A DNA stretch of 64,000 bases from NCBI RefSeq assembly GCF_007992435.1, contig NZ_BKAG01000007.1:124001-188000 (forward strand). The letters are read 5' to 3'. Below are positions 16,868 through 25,472 of this stretch, in pieces. Below the pieces are notes generated by a model, which did no database searches, was not told the DNA's origin, and saw only the letters and a program-made list of their open reading frames with translations. A program made the translations under genes and the position numbers. This DNA is from Prosthecobacter gellanilyticus. GTDB taxonomy: Bacteria; Verrucomicrobiota; Verrucomicrobiia; Verrucomicrobiales; Verrucomicrobiaceae. Position 1 is the first letter of the stretch, and every line of letters begins with the position of its first letter.

Positions 16868-17818
16868 TTACTTGCCTTCAGCGAGGGAGTCGCCAAAGAG
16901 GACGGGATCGATCTGGTCGCGGCGCCCTGGCTCGGGCATCTCGATGCGGAAGTCCTGGTTGATGGAGAGCGCCTCGCGATTGCCTCCCGGGCCGCCTTGC
17001 GTCACGAGGTCCATGAGGATGCTCCCCCCGGCATTGATGGTGTGGCCGGAGTCGGCGAGCTGCACATCATAGCTGCGCTCACCCACGCGGATCTTCACGG
17101 CGTCGGGTTCGAAGTCATAGACACTGGTGCTGCCATTGGTGACCTTGCAGCGGAAGACCATGATGTCCTTGTCCGGATTGCGCTGGATCTCATAGATGGT
17201 GGAGATCATGCCGTTTTGGGAGGAGGTCATCTCCAGACCGTTGCGCTCCTGCCAGCCGGAGTAGAGGCCGGGGTTCAGCGGCTGCAGAGCCTTGCGGTTG
17301 CGCGCCTTGCCGAGCATGCCCACAAGCTCCTCGGCAGAGAACTTGATGCGCTTTTGGGCGATGGTTTGCGCCTCCACCTGGAAGGACGCAGTCGTGGGAG
17401 CAGGTGGTGGAACGATCACCGCCAGATTCGCGGCTTCCGAAGGCGTGAAGCGCATCATGTAAAAGGCGCGCGCTGTGCGGATGGTGGCATAGCAGGCCTC
17501 GCCGGGCTTGATCAGACGAACGACCAGAGTGTCCGCAGGACTGTTCTCGTAATGCACGATGCAGACCTTCGAGGCTCCCATCTGCTCGGCAGACTGAGGC
17601 TGGGTCACCAGTCCGAAGCCGGTGAGCGTGGTGATCTTCTCCGGGAACACGACCGTGGTGGACACGTTCGTGTTGATGGCGATTTCATGCAGGTTCTGGC
17701 TGGCATTCAGCCGCACCAGTTCGCGTCCGCTTTGCACCTGGGCATGAGCAGGACTGAGCGCTGCGAGGATGAGCAGCGCGCAGGTGAGCAGGAGACTGGA
17801 ATGGGAGGTCAGAGTCAT
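16868..17818 (-). CDS. VirB9/TrbG/TraK-like outer-membrane core protein
   Basis: This 316-residue protein has a Sec signal peptide (LLLTCALLILAALSPAHAQ). The N-terminal domain starts NLHEIAINTNVSTTVVFPEKI, which resembles the beta-rich start of VirB9/TraK proteins. A C-terminal beta domain (VFRCKVTNGSTSVYDFEPDA and VGERSYDVQLADSG) would be the part that forms the outer-membrane cap with VirB10. The similarity is structural in flavour and weak by eye; gene order beside VirB10- and VirB8-like genes is the stronger argument. It overlaps the VirB8-like gene by 4 bp. Confidence 0.62.
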   Translation of the reverse strand: MTLTSHSSLLLTCALLILAALSPAHAQVQSGRELVRLNASQNLHEIAINTNVSTTVVFPEKITTLTGFGLVTQPQSAEQMGASKVCIVHYENSPADTLVVRLIKPGEACYATIRTARAFYMMRFTPSEAANLAVIVPPPAPTTASFQVEAQTIAQKRIKFSAEELVGMLGKARNRKALQPLNPGLYSGWQERNGLEMTSSQNGMISTIYEIQRNPDKDIMVFRCKVTNGSTSVYDFEPDAVKIRVGERSYDVQLADSGHTINAGGSILMDLVTQGGPGGNREALSINQDFRIEMPEPGRRDQIDPVLFGDSLAEGK

Positions 17819-18501
17819 TGGGCGTCAGACTTGGGTGCGGTCTCGGGCAGCGCTTCCGCGGCGGGTGCGTCAGCTTTTTGGAAGTCATTGATCTGCAGCC
17901 CCCGGACGAGGGAGGGGAAGTTCTTGTCCCGTGCCAGATACGGATTGACCCACCAGCCGATGGTGATCGTGAAGTCATAGGTCTTGTCCTGCTGTTGTCC
18001 GGCCAGGAAGCTCACGCGGCGAACCCTGCCTGTGGCGACGGTGGTGACCGTGGCATTGCCGCGTGGTTCGATGAACTTGATGGGGTCGAGCTCAAAGGTC
18101 TGCGTGACGTTGTTAGACCGGAAATAGACTGCTTCTTTTTCGAGGTAGATCAGGAACTTTTGAAGGGCAGGCTTCTCAAAGAGCTTCTGTAGGCGCTCGG
18201 GATACACCAGGCCGTCGCGATTTCGCTCCAGCACGGTCTCCACCACCATCTCGCTGAGCTGCAGGTGCATGGCGTCCAGCTTGTTGTAGGGCAGGCCAGG
18301 GGGCACGTAGTAGGCCCCTGCGGAGTCCATGACCACGAAGGTGGACTGAAGCTTGAAGGCTTCTGACATCAGGTTCGTATACCAGGTGCATGCCGCCGCC
18401 GTGGCGATGGCGACAAGGAACCAGAAGACGGCAGTGCGGTCCCGCACCACCAGGGTGTCGATGGCGCTGCGGCGTTTGGTGTTGGGAGCGGCTTCAGGCA
18501 T
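17815..18501 (-). CDS. VirB8/TraE-like inner-membrane protein, copy 1
   Basis: This 228-residue protein has a cytoplasmic basic start (MPEAAPNTKRRSAIDTLVVRD), one transmembrane helix at about residues 30-48 (FWFLVAIATAAACTWYTNLM) and a periplasmic domain. This is the VirB8/TraE topology: one helix plus an NTF2-like fold ending in a beta strand with YDFTITIGWWVNPYLAR. It is adjacent to a second protein of the same layout that has diverged strongly. An 11-bp gap and a 4-bp overlap tie it to both neighbours. Confidence 0.62.
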   Translation of the reverse strand: MPEAAPNTKRRSAIDTLVVRDRTAVFWFLVAIATAAACTWYTNLMSEAFKLQSTFVVMDSAGAYYVPPGLPYNKLDAMHLQLSEMVVETVLERNRDGLVYPERLQKLFEKPALQKFLIYLEKEAVYFRSNNVTQTFELDPIKFIEPRGNATVTTVATGRVRRVSFLAGQQQDKTYDFTITIGWWVNPYLARDKNFPSLVRGLQINDFQKADAPAAEALPETAPKSDAQ

Positions 18502-18512
18502 GAGTTCGTGAG

Positions 18513-19148
18513 TTACTTCTCTTTTTTCTCCGCCTCGGGATCGGCGACCACCTCGTCCAGGCTGTAGGCCACGTCATTGCAGACCCAGGCAAAGCGGCGT
18601 GCGAGCAGCGCGTTCGGATTGCGTTCCCAGCCCATCCTGGCCTGGACCTTGAAGGATTGCACCACCGTCTCACCCGTGGTGGGATGAGAGCTGATGCGCA
18701 GCAGCTGGCCCTGAATGATGGTGGTGGCGCTGAGGTTTTCCTCCAGCTCCAGCGTGACCCTGCCGACCTCCAGCATCTGGTGGGTCTTCTGGTTGGCAAA
18801 ATCAAAGCGCAGTGCTTTTTCATCCGCCAGCACCTGGTCCAGACCTTTGCCATAAAAGAGGTAGGGCAGGCGGGTGGCTGTCAGCGGGCCGGAGGGGCCG
18901 CGATTCAAATAAGTCTCGAGGGCGAAGCGCGTATGGTAGTCGAGCAGCTCGTTCGTCGTCTCGAGCTTCAGGGTGCGGTCCAGATAGTAGTCTGAGTTCT
19001 CCAGCGGCACATAGAGCATGGTGCCGCGCCGCTCCACCGCCAGGCCGTGCAGATGCCAGCCGGTGAAGACCAGGCAGCTGAGTGAGGCCAGATACCAGAA
19101 AATGGCCAGCTTTTCCTTGGAGATGAAGATGTCAGCGACTCCTTTCAT
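18513..19148 (-). CDS. VirB8/TraE-like inner-membrane protein, copy 2
   Basis: This 211-residue protein starts MKGVADIFISKEKLAIFWYL with one helix at about residues 14-30 and a periplasmic domain (VTLELEENLSATTIIQGQLL and SFKVQARMGWERNPNALLARR). The closing strand pattern, vQ.rMGWeRNP, parallels the ITIGWWVNP of the neighbouring protein, so the two look like diverged paralogues. A VirB8 heteromer as inner-membrane scaffold is a reasonable inference. The tail is acidic then Lys-rich. Confidence 0.6.
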   Translation of the reverse strand: MKGVADIFISKEKLAIFWYLASLSCLVFTGWHLHGLAVERRGTMLYVPLENSDYYLDRTLKLETTNELLDYHTRFALETYLNRGPSGPLTATRLPYLFYGKGLDQVLADEKALRFDFANQKTHQMLEVGRVTLELEENLSATTIIQGQLLRISSHPTTGETVVQSFKVQARMGWERNPNALLARRFAWVCNDVAYSLDEVVADPEAEKKEK

Positions 19149-19169
19149 GCAAATGTGGTTTCGTCTTGG

Positions 19170-20234
19170 TTATCCCTGGTCGTTTCCGTCGTTGGCCAGT
19201 CCGCCGACGCTGCCGATGGCATCCACTCCACCCTTGGCTGCGCCCGCCGCTTTCTCGGCTGCGCCACCGACGATGGGCACGGCACCGGCCACGGAACCCA
19301 CGGCGCCGATGGTGCTGCCGACCGCGCCTGTGGCGGTGCCCAGGGCCGCACCCGCGAAGGCCATGCCGATCTGCGTGCCATTGAGCACCATGGCCTGGAT
19401 GATCTTCGGTGCCTTGAAGAGCACAAACATGATCCACATGAAGACCAGCAGCACCATGAGGAAGATGGCGATGACCTCCACGATGAGACCGAAGCCGACA
19501 AAGTTCAGCGCCATGCAGATGATGGTGCAGATCTCAATGCCGACGGTGAGGAAGAAGTCCGCCAGCAGCAGGCCGATGCCCCAGCCGAGCGGCCAGAAGC
19601 AGATGCCGATCATGCCGGTGAAGTATTTCACGGCGGTGGTCCTCGTCGTCTCGAAGAGAAACATGCCGAACATGAGCGGCGAGACGCAGGCTCCGATCAT
19701 GAGGCCGAAGATCTGCAACTGATAGGCCAGGAAGAAGAAGATGTAGCAGATGAAGCCGATCACCAGCATGCAGAAGTTTGCGATGATCTGCGCGATGTAT
19801 TCGATGAGGGCCAGCGGGTCGATGAGACCGAAGAGGTCGAAGATGCTGTCCGAGTCCGCGGACATGTCCAGATCTCCAAAGCTCTCGCCAAAGGAGTCCA
19901 GCAAACCTGTGGGATCGAGCGAGAGTGCCGCCAGCAGATCATCACTGAGCCAGACACGGCAGTCGAGCATCCACTGAGGATAGAAGGGCATGATGGCAGC
20001 CACGAGACCGACCATGATGATCTGGCCGAACATGCCGTCCAGCGTGCCGCTCATCAGGCCTTTGTAGACCTGTGTGATCAGTCCGGCGAAGGCCAGCCCG
20101 ATGGTGAGGGGCATCAGCGTGTCAAACACCAGCACGCAGATGTCCGTGAGCTGTCCCTCGTAGAACGGATTCATCAGCTCCTGCAGCGTCGCCATGACGC
20201 CGTCAGCCAGGAGGATGGGGATCGGGAGGTTCAT
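19170..20234 (-). CDS. VirB6/TrbL-like polytopic membrane protein
   Basis: This 354-residue protein has about seven hydrophobic helices between residues 25 and 280, including FCMLVIGFICYIFFFLAYQL and a long aromatic-rich block (VIAIFLMVLLVFMWIMFVLF). The C-terminal 70 residues form a glycine/alanine zipper (GMAFAGAALGTATGAVGST) typical of TrbL/VirB6-type proteins. VirB6 forms the inner-membrane part of the translocation channel. It starts between the TrbJ-like and VirB8-like genes, as expected for a T4SS operon. Confidence 0.78.
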   Translation of the reverse strand: MNLPIPILLADGVMATLQELMNPFYEGQLTDICVLVFDTLMPLTIGLAFAGLITQVYKGLMSGTLDGMFGQIIMVGLVAAIMPFYPQWMLDCRVWLSDDLLAALSLDPTGLLDSFGESFGDLDMSADSDSIFDLFGLIDPLALIEYIAQIIANFCMLVIGFICYIFFFLAYQLQIFGLMIGACVSPLMFGMFLFETTRTTAVKYFTGMIGICFWPLGWGIGLLLADFFLTVGIEICTIICMALNFVGFGLIVEVIAIFLMVLLVFMWIMFVLFKAPKIIQAMVLNGTQIGMAFAGAALGTATGAVGSTIGAVGSVAGAVPIVGGAAEKAAGAAKGGVDAIGSVGGLANDGNDQG

Positions 20235-20282
20235 GGAGGGCTAGGAAGTGAGGCGAGTCGCGACCGATGAGAGGCAGGCCGA

Positions 20283-21206
20283 TCAGGGAGCGGGAGTTTC
20301 CTCAGCAGGAGGAGTGTCGGTGCCCTTGCGCCATTGAATGTTAGGCCCCTTGTTGGTGGGCGTGCCGTAGTTCTTGCCCTTGCGGCTGGTCATGTATTCA
20401 TTGACCTTCTCCAGGGCCGTCTCCTTGGTCGCATCCATCTGCGTCTCGCGGTCCGCCATGGTGCTCTTGCTGCGGCCTTCGGCGTTGTGATCTCTTTCGA
20501 GCTGGGCTTTCTCCGCATTGGCTTTGCGCGCGGCGCTGGACTGGATCTTGATCTCACGGTCCAGGACTTCCATGTCATGCAAAGCTTGTTCGGCCGCGCG
20601 GTCGGTGCTCGCTATCTGGCCTTGCAGGAGCTGGATCAGCGTGCCGTATTTTTGAATGCTGCCGAAGTCTGTCGCGGCTTCCAGCTGGCCGATGGTTGTC
20701 TGCAACTCAGTGGTGAGGGTCTTCTTCTTGGCCAGAGCTTGATCACGGATGCGGCGGTATTCATCCACATCTGCCAGCATCTTGCCTTCGATCTCATACT
20801 TCGCGACGTCCCGCTGGACGACAGTGCCGTCCTTCAAGGTGACATCTTCATTCACGGCAGCGGTGATGCCATAAGTAGCCCGGCCAAACACAGCGGTGCC
20901 GTCAGCCGCGGTGAGCATGGTGGCGCGCTCATCGTTCGTTTTGATCGTGGCATCGGTGTTGAGCAGATCTCGCTTGAGCGCCTCCATTGACCCGTTGTAG
21001 AGGCTCGCTGGATCTCCCGCGCGCTTGAGCTGCTCCTCAAGGTTCGTGTTCTGCTTTTTGGCCTCCGCCAGCAGTTCGGTGAGCTTGGCGGTGGAGGTGT
21101 TCACCGCCGCTTCGACGGATGGATCATAGACAAGCTGGGCCTGCGCATTTGCGGACACCGCGCTCATGGCGATGCTGGCACTGATCAGTAACAAGCATGT
21201 TTTCAT
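20283..21206 (-). CDS. Periplasmic coiled-coil protein, TrbJ/VirB5-like
   Basis: This 307-residue protein has a signal peptide (MKTCLLLISASIAMSAVSANA). Helical heptad-rich regions span about residues 25-65 and 150-245. The N-terminal segment VYDPSVEAAVNTSTAKLTEL resembles TrbJ/VirB5 starts (V.D..n...N...l..L). VirB5 family proteins sit at the pilus tip or periplasmic chaperone position. The C-terminus is Lys/Pro-rich. Identity is supported mostly by gene order next to the VirB6-like gene. Confidence 0.6.
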   Translation of the reverse strand: MKTCLLLISASIAMSAVSANAQAQLVYDPSVEAAVNTSTAKLTELLAEAKKQNTNLEEQLKRAGDPASLYNGSMEALKRDLLNTDATIKTNDERATMLTAADGTAVFGRATYGITAAVNEDVTLKDGTVVQRDVAKYEIEGKMLADVDEYRRIRDQALAKKKTLTTELQTTIGQLEAATDFGSIQKYGTLIQLLQGQIASTDRAAEQALHDMEVLDREIKIQSSAARKANAEKAQLERDHNAEGRSKSTMADRETQMDATKETALEKVNEYMTSRKGKNYGTPTNKGPNIQWRKGTDTPPAEETPAP

Positions 21207-21230
21207 GGTGTTGGGGTGGCTTGAGTTTGT

Positions 21231-21752
21231 TTACTCGACGACTTCGATGACGGCTTTGCGCGGCTCGACGAGCACACCGTCGGTGGTCACATGTTCGGGA
21301 ATGGGCACTTCGTAGTAGCGGCGCTGGAGATCTGGATTTCCGGCAGGGCGCTCGGCATCACGCTTCAGCCAGTAAAGCTCCTTGATGGAGTCACTGCGGC
21401 CTTTGTTATACCCATCGAGATACTTTTGACGGATCTCGTTTTTGGAGATGCCATCACTGATGGCGCCTGCGGCATAACCGGCGACGGCACCGGTGATGAG
21501 ACCGGAGTTTTCCTCGAGGAAACCATCATCGTTGCTGCCGCTATTACCGCTGCTGTTGCCGGAATTGCCTGACGAGCTGTTGCCGCTGCTGCTGTTCTTG
21601 TTTTTGTTCAGCAGGTTGTCACCCAGCAGTGCGCCGATGAGGCCGCCGGATGCTGCGCCGAGCAGGCCTTTGTTCATGCCGCCTTCGGAGTTCGTGCAGG
21701 AGACGAGATGGGCGCTGAGGAAGAGGAGGGAGATGAGAGTGCGCGTTTTCAT
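21231..21752 (-). CDS. Glycine-zipper lipoprotein of T4SS-like operon
   Basis: This 173-residue lipoprotein (signal MKTRTLISLLFLSAHLVSCT, lipidated Cys19) has a first glycine zipper (KGLLGAASGGLIGALLGD), then a low-complexity Asn/Ser/Gly linker at about residues 50-76. A second zipper follows (GLITGAVAGYAAGAISDGI). Two glycine zippers are typical of small outer-membrane or membrane-inserting lipoproteins. By position it is the VirB7-like candidate. Its stop overlaps the VirB4-like start? No: it is the downstream partner, with its ATG overlapping the VirB4-like stop by 4 bp. Confidence 0.65.
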   Translation of the reverse strand: MKTRTLISLLFLSAHLVSCTNSEGGMNKGLLGAASGGLIGALLGDNLLNKNKNSSSGNSSSGNSGNSSGNSGSNDDGFLEENSGLITGAVAGYAAGAISDGISKNEIRQKYLDGYNKGRSDSIKELYWLKRDAERPAGNPDLQRRYYEVPIPEHVTTDGVLVEPRKAVIEVVE

Positions 21753-24448
21753 TTCTTCGACTTGGCTTGGCTGAGGATCATCTTGTAGGCGTCTCCGCCG
21801 TATTCTTTGAGCTGCTCGTTCTGCTTCTCGAAGGCCTCGCCCGAGGTCGCGGAGCAGAGGATCATTTCCTTCGAGGCCTGGTGCCTGCCGACGGCGATTT
21901 TCGGGCGGCCTGTGGCTTCGTGGTAATAGACAAAGGAGCCGTAAGGGTCCGTCTTCATCTCGGAGGGATCCGGGAAGGAGGTGACCTGGCGCTTCGTCAC
22001 ACTCGGGATGCGGAAGCCCTCGCTCATGCTTTCGACATCGCGCTGGTCAGGCTGCTTCAGCATGAACATGACGCGTGAGTTACCGACGACGGACGAGCGG
22101 ACCGGATGGTCCTTGATGCGCTGGAACTGCTGGATGATGGAGAAGACCCAGCAGGAATACTTACGCATACGCTCATAGTACTCACGCGTGATGCGGTCAC
22201 CGTCCGGCATGGCGAGGAAGGCGGAGAGCTCTTCCAGAATGACACGTTTACGAGTCGAGCGCGGACGGCGCATGATCTCCTTGCGCAGGTCATTGGTGAT
22301 CAGGAAAGCGGCGACGGTGCGCAGCTCACGAGCGCTTTCAGGAATGTAGCTGAGTTCGAAGTGAACCACCTTGCCGCTGAGGTCCACATTGTTCACGCCA
22401 TCCAGGATGGCACCGTAGCGGCCGGTGCGTGTCCATGGATCCAGAAGCATGTAGAGCAGAGCAAGATCTGGATGAGCTTTGCGCTGACGGCTTTCGAGAT
22501 TCAGCAACTCCACGAACTGGCTGTGCGTGGGCATGTCCTCAGGCTTCATGAGGGTGTAGGCCATGCTCATGAGATCCCATTGATTACCCGGATCATTGAG
22601 GAAGTCCTCAATGCGTGCGTTATCCACGGTCATGCGGTTCAGCTCGGACGCGAGAGGCTCGCCATCCTGGAAGTCGGACCAGAAGTCCATCCAGGCATCT
22701 GCGAGCACGGTGCCCTGCGGCATCTTCTTTTTACGCCAGGCATCCGCGATGGCCACGCGGCGTGCGGCCTCCACACGAAGCTCGGCATTACGGCTGGCCC
22801 AGGTCTCAAACTGGTCGATGTAGATCCGCTCGATCTGCTTCGCGAGCAGCGCCTGACGCAGGCGATCTTTGTCCACATCGGGAGGTGGTCCGGCCATAAG
22901 GTGCGCCACGGAGGTGGCACCGCTGAGCTGGTCCGGACTAAGGGGAAGACCGCGTGTGTCGAAATAATTAAAGGTTAGGTTGCCGTTCGGCTGCACGATG
23001 ATGGGCTTGCAGCCATACATGCGCGTGAAGAGATTGTAGCTCAGGCCTTCCTCGACGATCGCCGTGTAGTCATAATACGGCGCGGTCTGGGTGAGCAGGT
23101 CGATGGTGAAGACGGATTTACCGGCGCCGGAGGCACCGAACATGATGCCGTGCTCAGGACGCATGTTGCCTTCTTTACCCACGAAGGTGGTGCAGCCGAC
23201 GAGAGCGCCACGAGGTCCGTCATAGATGGCTTCAGCCTCATCGAGATCACCTGTGGGTGTGCTGGAGATGGGCAGGAGATCCGCGAGGTTCACGTCCTCA
23301 ACGTAGAGCTTGAAGTCGTTGTAGTTCGCCCATGTCCAGCCGGGCATGCAGAGCTGCCAGTAATTCCGCACGCTGGTGGGCAACGTGGGTTCATAGGACT
23401 GAGCGCCACCGAGCTTCAGGATGGAATTGCGGATGGCGGAGAGCTTGCTGGCGCAGTCATCCGGATCCTTGTCCCACACGCGCACGATGAGGTGCATGCG
23501 GTAAGGCACGACCTCGTTGGTGCTGAGGCGACGGATACGCGTGCGCAGCTTTTGCAGCGTGGCCTCAAGGGAAGGGGTGATCTTGCCACGCTCCAGGCGG
23601 GCTACTTTGCTTTCCGTGGCGACGCGGTCTTTTTCGACATCGCCCGCCTCGATGTTGCAGATGATCTGGTAGTCCAGGAAATCCAGCTGCGTCAGCGTGC
23701 GCATCATGCCGATGTAAGTGAACTTCGGCAGGGTCTTCACCACACAGATGCCCTGATAAAAACCGTCCAGCTTGAAGGTGGAACTGCCCATGCGCAGAGG
23801 CGAGGCTTCGCTGTTGAAGCACATCTCCGCGATGGTCTTGCTGGGATCGTAGATGTCGTCCAGCTTCAGCGCATCATTCTCAAAGGCGCTGGGATTGAAG
23901 TAGCGGTAAAAGGACTCGAAGTGGTCCATGTTTCCCATGGGAGAGACACGGCCGCCGAGGCTGCCGAACTGCTGGCGGAGAGCTTCCTCGAGCTCGTTCT
24001 GCTCACGCTTCGCGGCTTGCAGCAGCTCTTCATAATACGGGCGGCCTCCGCCCATGGCTTTGCCACCGAGGCGTGAGGTGAAATAGAACTGCAGATGCTC
24101 GCGGCGCAGTTTGTGATCTTTGATCTTCTGATCGTAGCGGTTGTAGCGCTCCTCGCGGTTGCGGGTGGACCAGCGGTCCTGCGGGAGTGTTTCGGTCTTC
24201 TCGCGATAGCGCTCCAGCTCCTTGCGGTAGTCACTGTCCACGCTCCAGGCCACCTGCATGCGCAGTTCCGGGCGCACCATGCGCAGCAGAACGCGGAGGT
24301 TGTCTTCCAGAGACATGAGCCAGGAGGCATCCGTGTTTTCGGTGTCCGGCAGCTCGACATTGTAGCCCTTGCCGATGGCGCCGCCACGCTGGAGACCGCG
24401 GTAGATGATGAGATCCTCGTCGAGGTAGGAGTTGATGAAACGTGCCAT
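21749..24448 (-). CDS. VirB4/TraC-like T4SS ATPase
   Basis: This 899-residue cytoplasmic ATPase has Walker A GASGAGKS (about residues 438-445), a Walker B-like RVILEELSAFLA near 731, and downstream QQFQRIKD and RVMFMLKQPD motifs of the VirB4/TraC C-terminal RecA-like domain. The N-terminal half (residues 1-400) carries the VirB4 regulatory domain. It is longer than typical VirB4 (about 800), with an inserted charged helix at about residues 110-170. VirB4 energises pilus and channel assembly and is the best marker that the whole operon is a type IV secretion machine. It starts 13 bp after the VirB3-like gene. Confidence 0.88.
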   Translation of the reverse strand: MARFINSYLDEDLIIYRGLQRGGAIGKGYNVELPDTENTDASWLMSLEDNLRVLLRMVRPELRMQVAWSVDSDYRKELERYREKTETLPQDRWSTRNREERYNRYDQKIKDHKLRREHLQFYFTSRLGGKAMGGGRPYYEELLQAAKREQNELEEALRQQFGSLGGRVSPMGNMDHFESFYRYFNPSAFENDALKLDDIYDPSKTIAEMCFNSEASPLRMGSSTFKLDGFYQGICVVKTLPKFTYIGMMRTLTQLDFLDYQIICNIEAGDVEKDRVATESKVARLERGKITPSLEATLQKLRTRIRRLSTNEVVPYRMHLIVRVWDKDPDDCASKLSAIRNSILKLGGAQSYEPTLPTSVRNYWQLCMPGWTWANYNDFKLYVEDVNLADLLPISSTPTGDLDEAEAIYDGPRGALVGCTTFVGKEGNMRPEHGIMFGASGAGKSVFTIDLLTQTAPYYDYTAIVEEGLSYNLFTRMYGCKPIIVQPNGNLTFNYFDTRGLPLSPDQLSGATSVAHLMAGPPPDVDKDRLRQALLAKQIERIYIDQFETWASRNAELRVEAARRVAIADAWRKKKMPQGTVLADAWMDFWSDFQDGEPLASELNRMTVDNARIEDFLNDPGNQWDLMSMAYTLMKPEDMPTHSQFVELLNLESRQRKAHPDLALLYMLLDPWTRTGRYGAILDGVNNVDLSGKVVHFELSYIPESARELRTVAAFLITNDLRKEIMRRPRSTRKRVILEELSAFLAMPDGDRITREYYERMRKYSCWVFSIIQQFQRIKDHPVRSSVVGNSRVMFMLKQPDQRDVESMSEGFRIPSVTKRQVTSFPDPSEMKTDPYGSFVYYHEATGRPKIAVGRHQASKEMILCSATSGEAFEKQNEQLKEYGGDAYKMILSQAKSKK

Positions 24449-24460
24449 CCTGGAGGAGGG

Positions 24461-24844
24461 TCAGACTTGAGATTCCTTGTTCTTCGGATCCTGCACCCAG
24501 TCGAGGGCGAGGGGTTCCACCTGCCGGGGCGAGAAGTAAGATGCGCCGGAGGCCTTGATGATGAGCCACTCACCGAGCTCCACGTCATAACTGGGCGGCT
24601 TTCCCTGCTTCAGGCCGAAGCAGTAGAGGGAGACGAGCACGATGGGAATGGCCGCGCCGATGACCGCCGCGGGCATGTTGGGCGGAGAATCGCCCGCGAA
24701 CCTGCGGAAGATCATGAGCGCCAGCCCGAGCGCGAACATGAAGAAGAGGGCGTTCAGGCCCTCAAAGCCGGCGATGCCCTGCTGGGTCTCGCGGCCTTCA
24801 TTCGTCTCGTGCAGGCGGATGCCTTGGTGCTGGTCGGCTGCCAT
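24461..24844 (-). CDS. VirB3-like small membrane protein
   Basis: This 127-residue protein has two adjacent hydrophobic helices at about residues 31-47 (ALFFMFALGLALMIFRRF) and 59-77 (AAVIGAAIPIVLVSLYCFGL) and a polar C-terminal third ending DPKNKESQV. VirB3/TrbD proteins are about 100 residues, have one or two N-terminal helices and are encoded directly before VirB4. That is the arrangement here. The sequence itself has no strong motif, so the call rests on size, topology and position. Confidence 0.65.
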   Translation of the reverse strand: MAADQHQGIRLHETNEGRETQQGIAGFEGLNALFFMFALGLALMIFRRFAGDSPPNMPAAVIGAAIPIVLVSLYCFGLKQGKPPSYDVELGEWLIIKASGASYFSPRQVEPLALDWVQDPKNKESQV

Positions 24845-24928
24845 GATGGGATGGAGTGGGGAGCCCTGATGAGCCGCCGGGGCTCATCAGGGTCTTGAAA
24901 GCCCGAGAATTGAGTTGGGTCTAACCAA

Positions 24929-25255
24929 TTACGGGGTGGCGCCGCCCATGTTCACCTGCTCGGTGCTGTCCGAACCGGAGTTGCCGGCATTGAACATCAC
25001 TTTCACGATGACGAAGGAGAGGCCGCCAATGCCAGCGCCCACCAGGCCGTAAAGCACGCGCTCGGTCTGGCCCATCATGAACATCACGGCTGCGAAGAGC
25101 AGGCCGCCGAAGGCGAGCACGAGGCCGACCATGTTCAGGATGCTGACGATGCTGCTCATGTTGCCAGCGAGGGTTTGTTCCGTGCCGGTCTGAGCCAGAG
25201 GCATGGTGAAGCGCAGGATGTTTGCGCCAAATGTTGCGACTGCGATAGGGTTCAT
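24929..25255 (-). CDS. VirB2-like pilin candidate
   Basis: This 108-residue protein has two hydrophobic helices at about residues 38-58 (ILNMVGLVLAFGGLLFAAVM) and 68-88 (LYGLVGAGIGGLSFVIVKVM) separated by a short polar loop (MMGQTERV). This is the hallmark topology of VirB2/TrbC pilins. The N-terminal 30 residues could be a leader. It is the first gene of the operon, as in many T4SS loci. No Shine-Dalgarno sequence is visible before the ATG; the leader reads CTACTCCTCC. Confidence 0.68.
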   Translation of the reverse strand: MNPIAVATFGANILRFTMPLAQTGTEQTLAGNMSSIVSILNMVGLVLAFGGLLFAAVMFMMGQTERVLYGLVGAGIGGLSFVIVKVMFNAGNSGSDSTEQVNMGGATP

Positions 25256-25472
25256 GGAGGAGTAGTTTGTTGTAGTGTATCTTGGTAGCTCCCGGGCTTG
25301 GATGCCGTTTGCTGCTGGGGGTTAGCCGGAGTGCGGAAGGCTGTGACAAACTTTTGTTCCGGACGCCGTGGGGCCAGGGCGGCCAGGCTGCCGCCGGGGG
25401 CGCGCCGCAAACCTGACGGTTGATTTTCTTGCCACAGGGCGGCGCGTGGTTAAGGCGCGGGAAGCTCCCCCT

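Noticed and set aside
13327-25255. Integrative conjugative element
   Set aside because: No integrase, relaxase, coupling protein, origin-like region or flanking attachment repeats were seen, and flanks are ordinary chromosomal genes.
25371-25400. Family-C REP copy upstream of the DUF1353 gene
   Set aside because: GC-rich stem of only 5 bp; it lacks the flanking bases of the family-C element.
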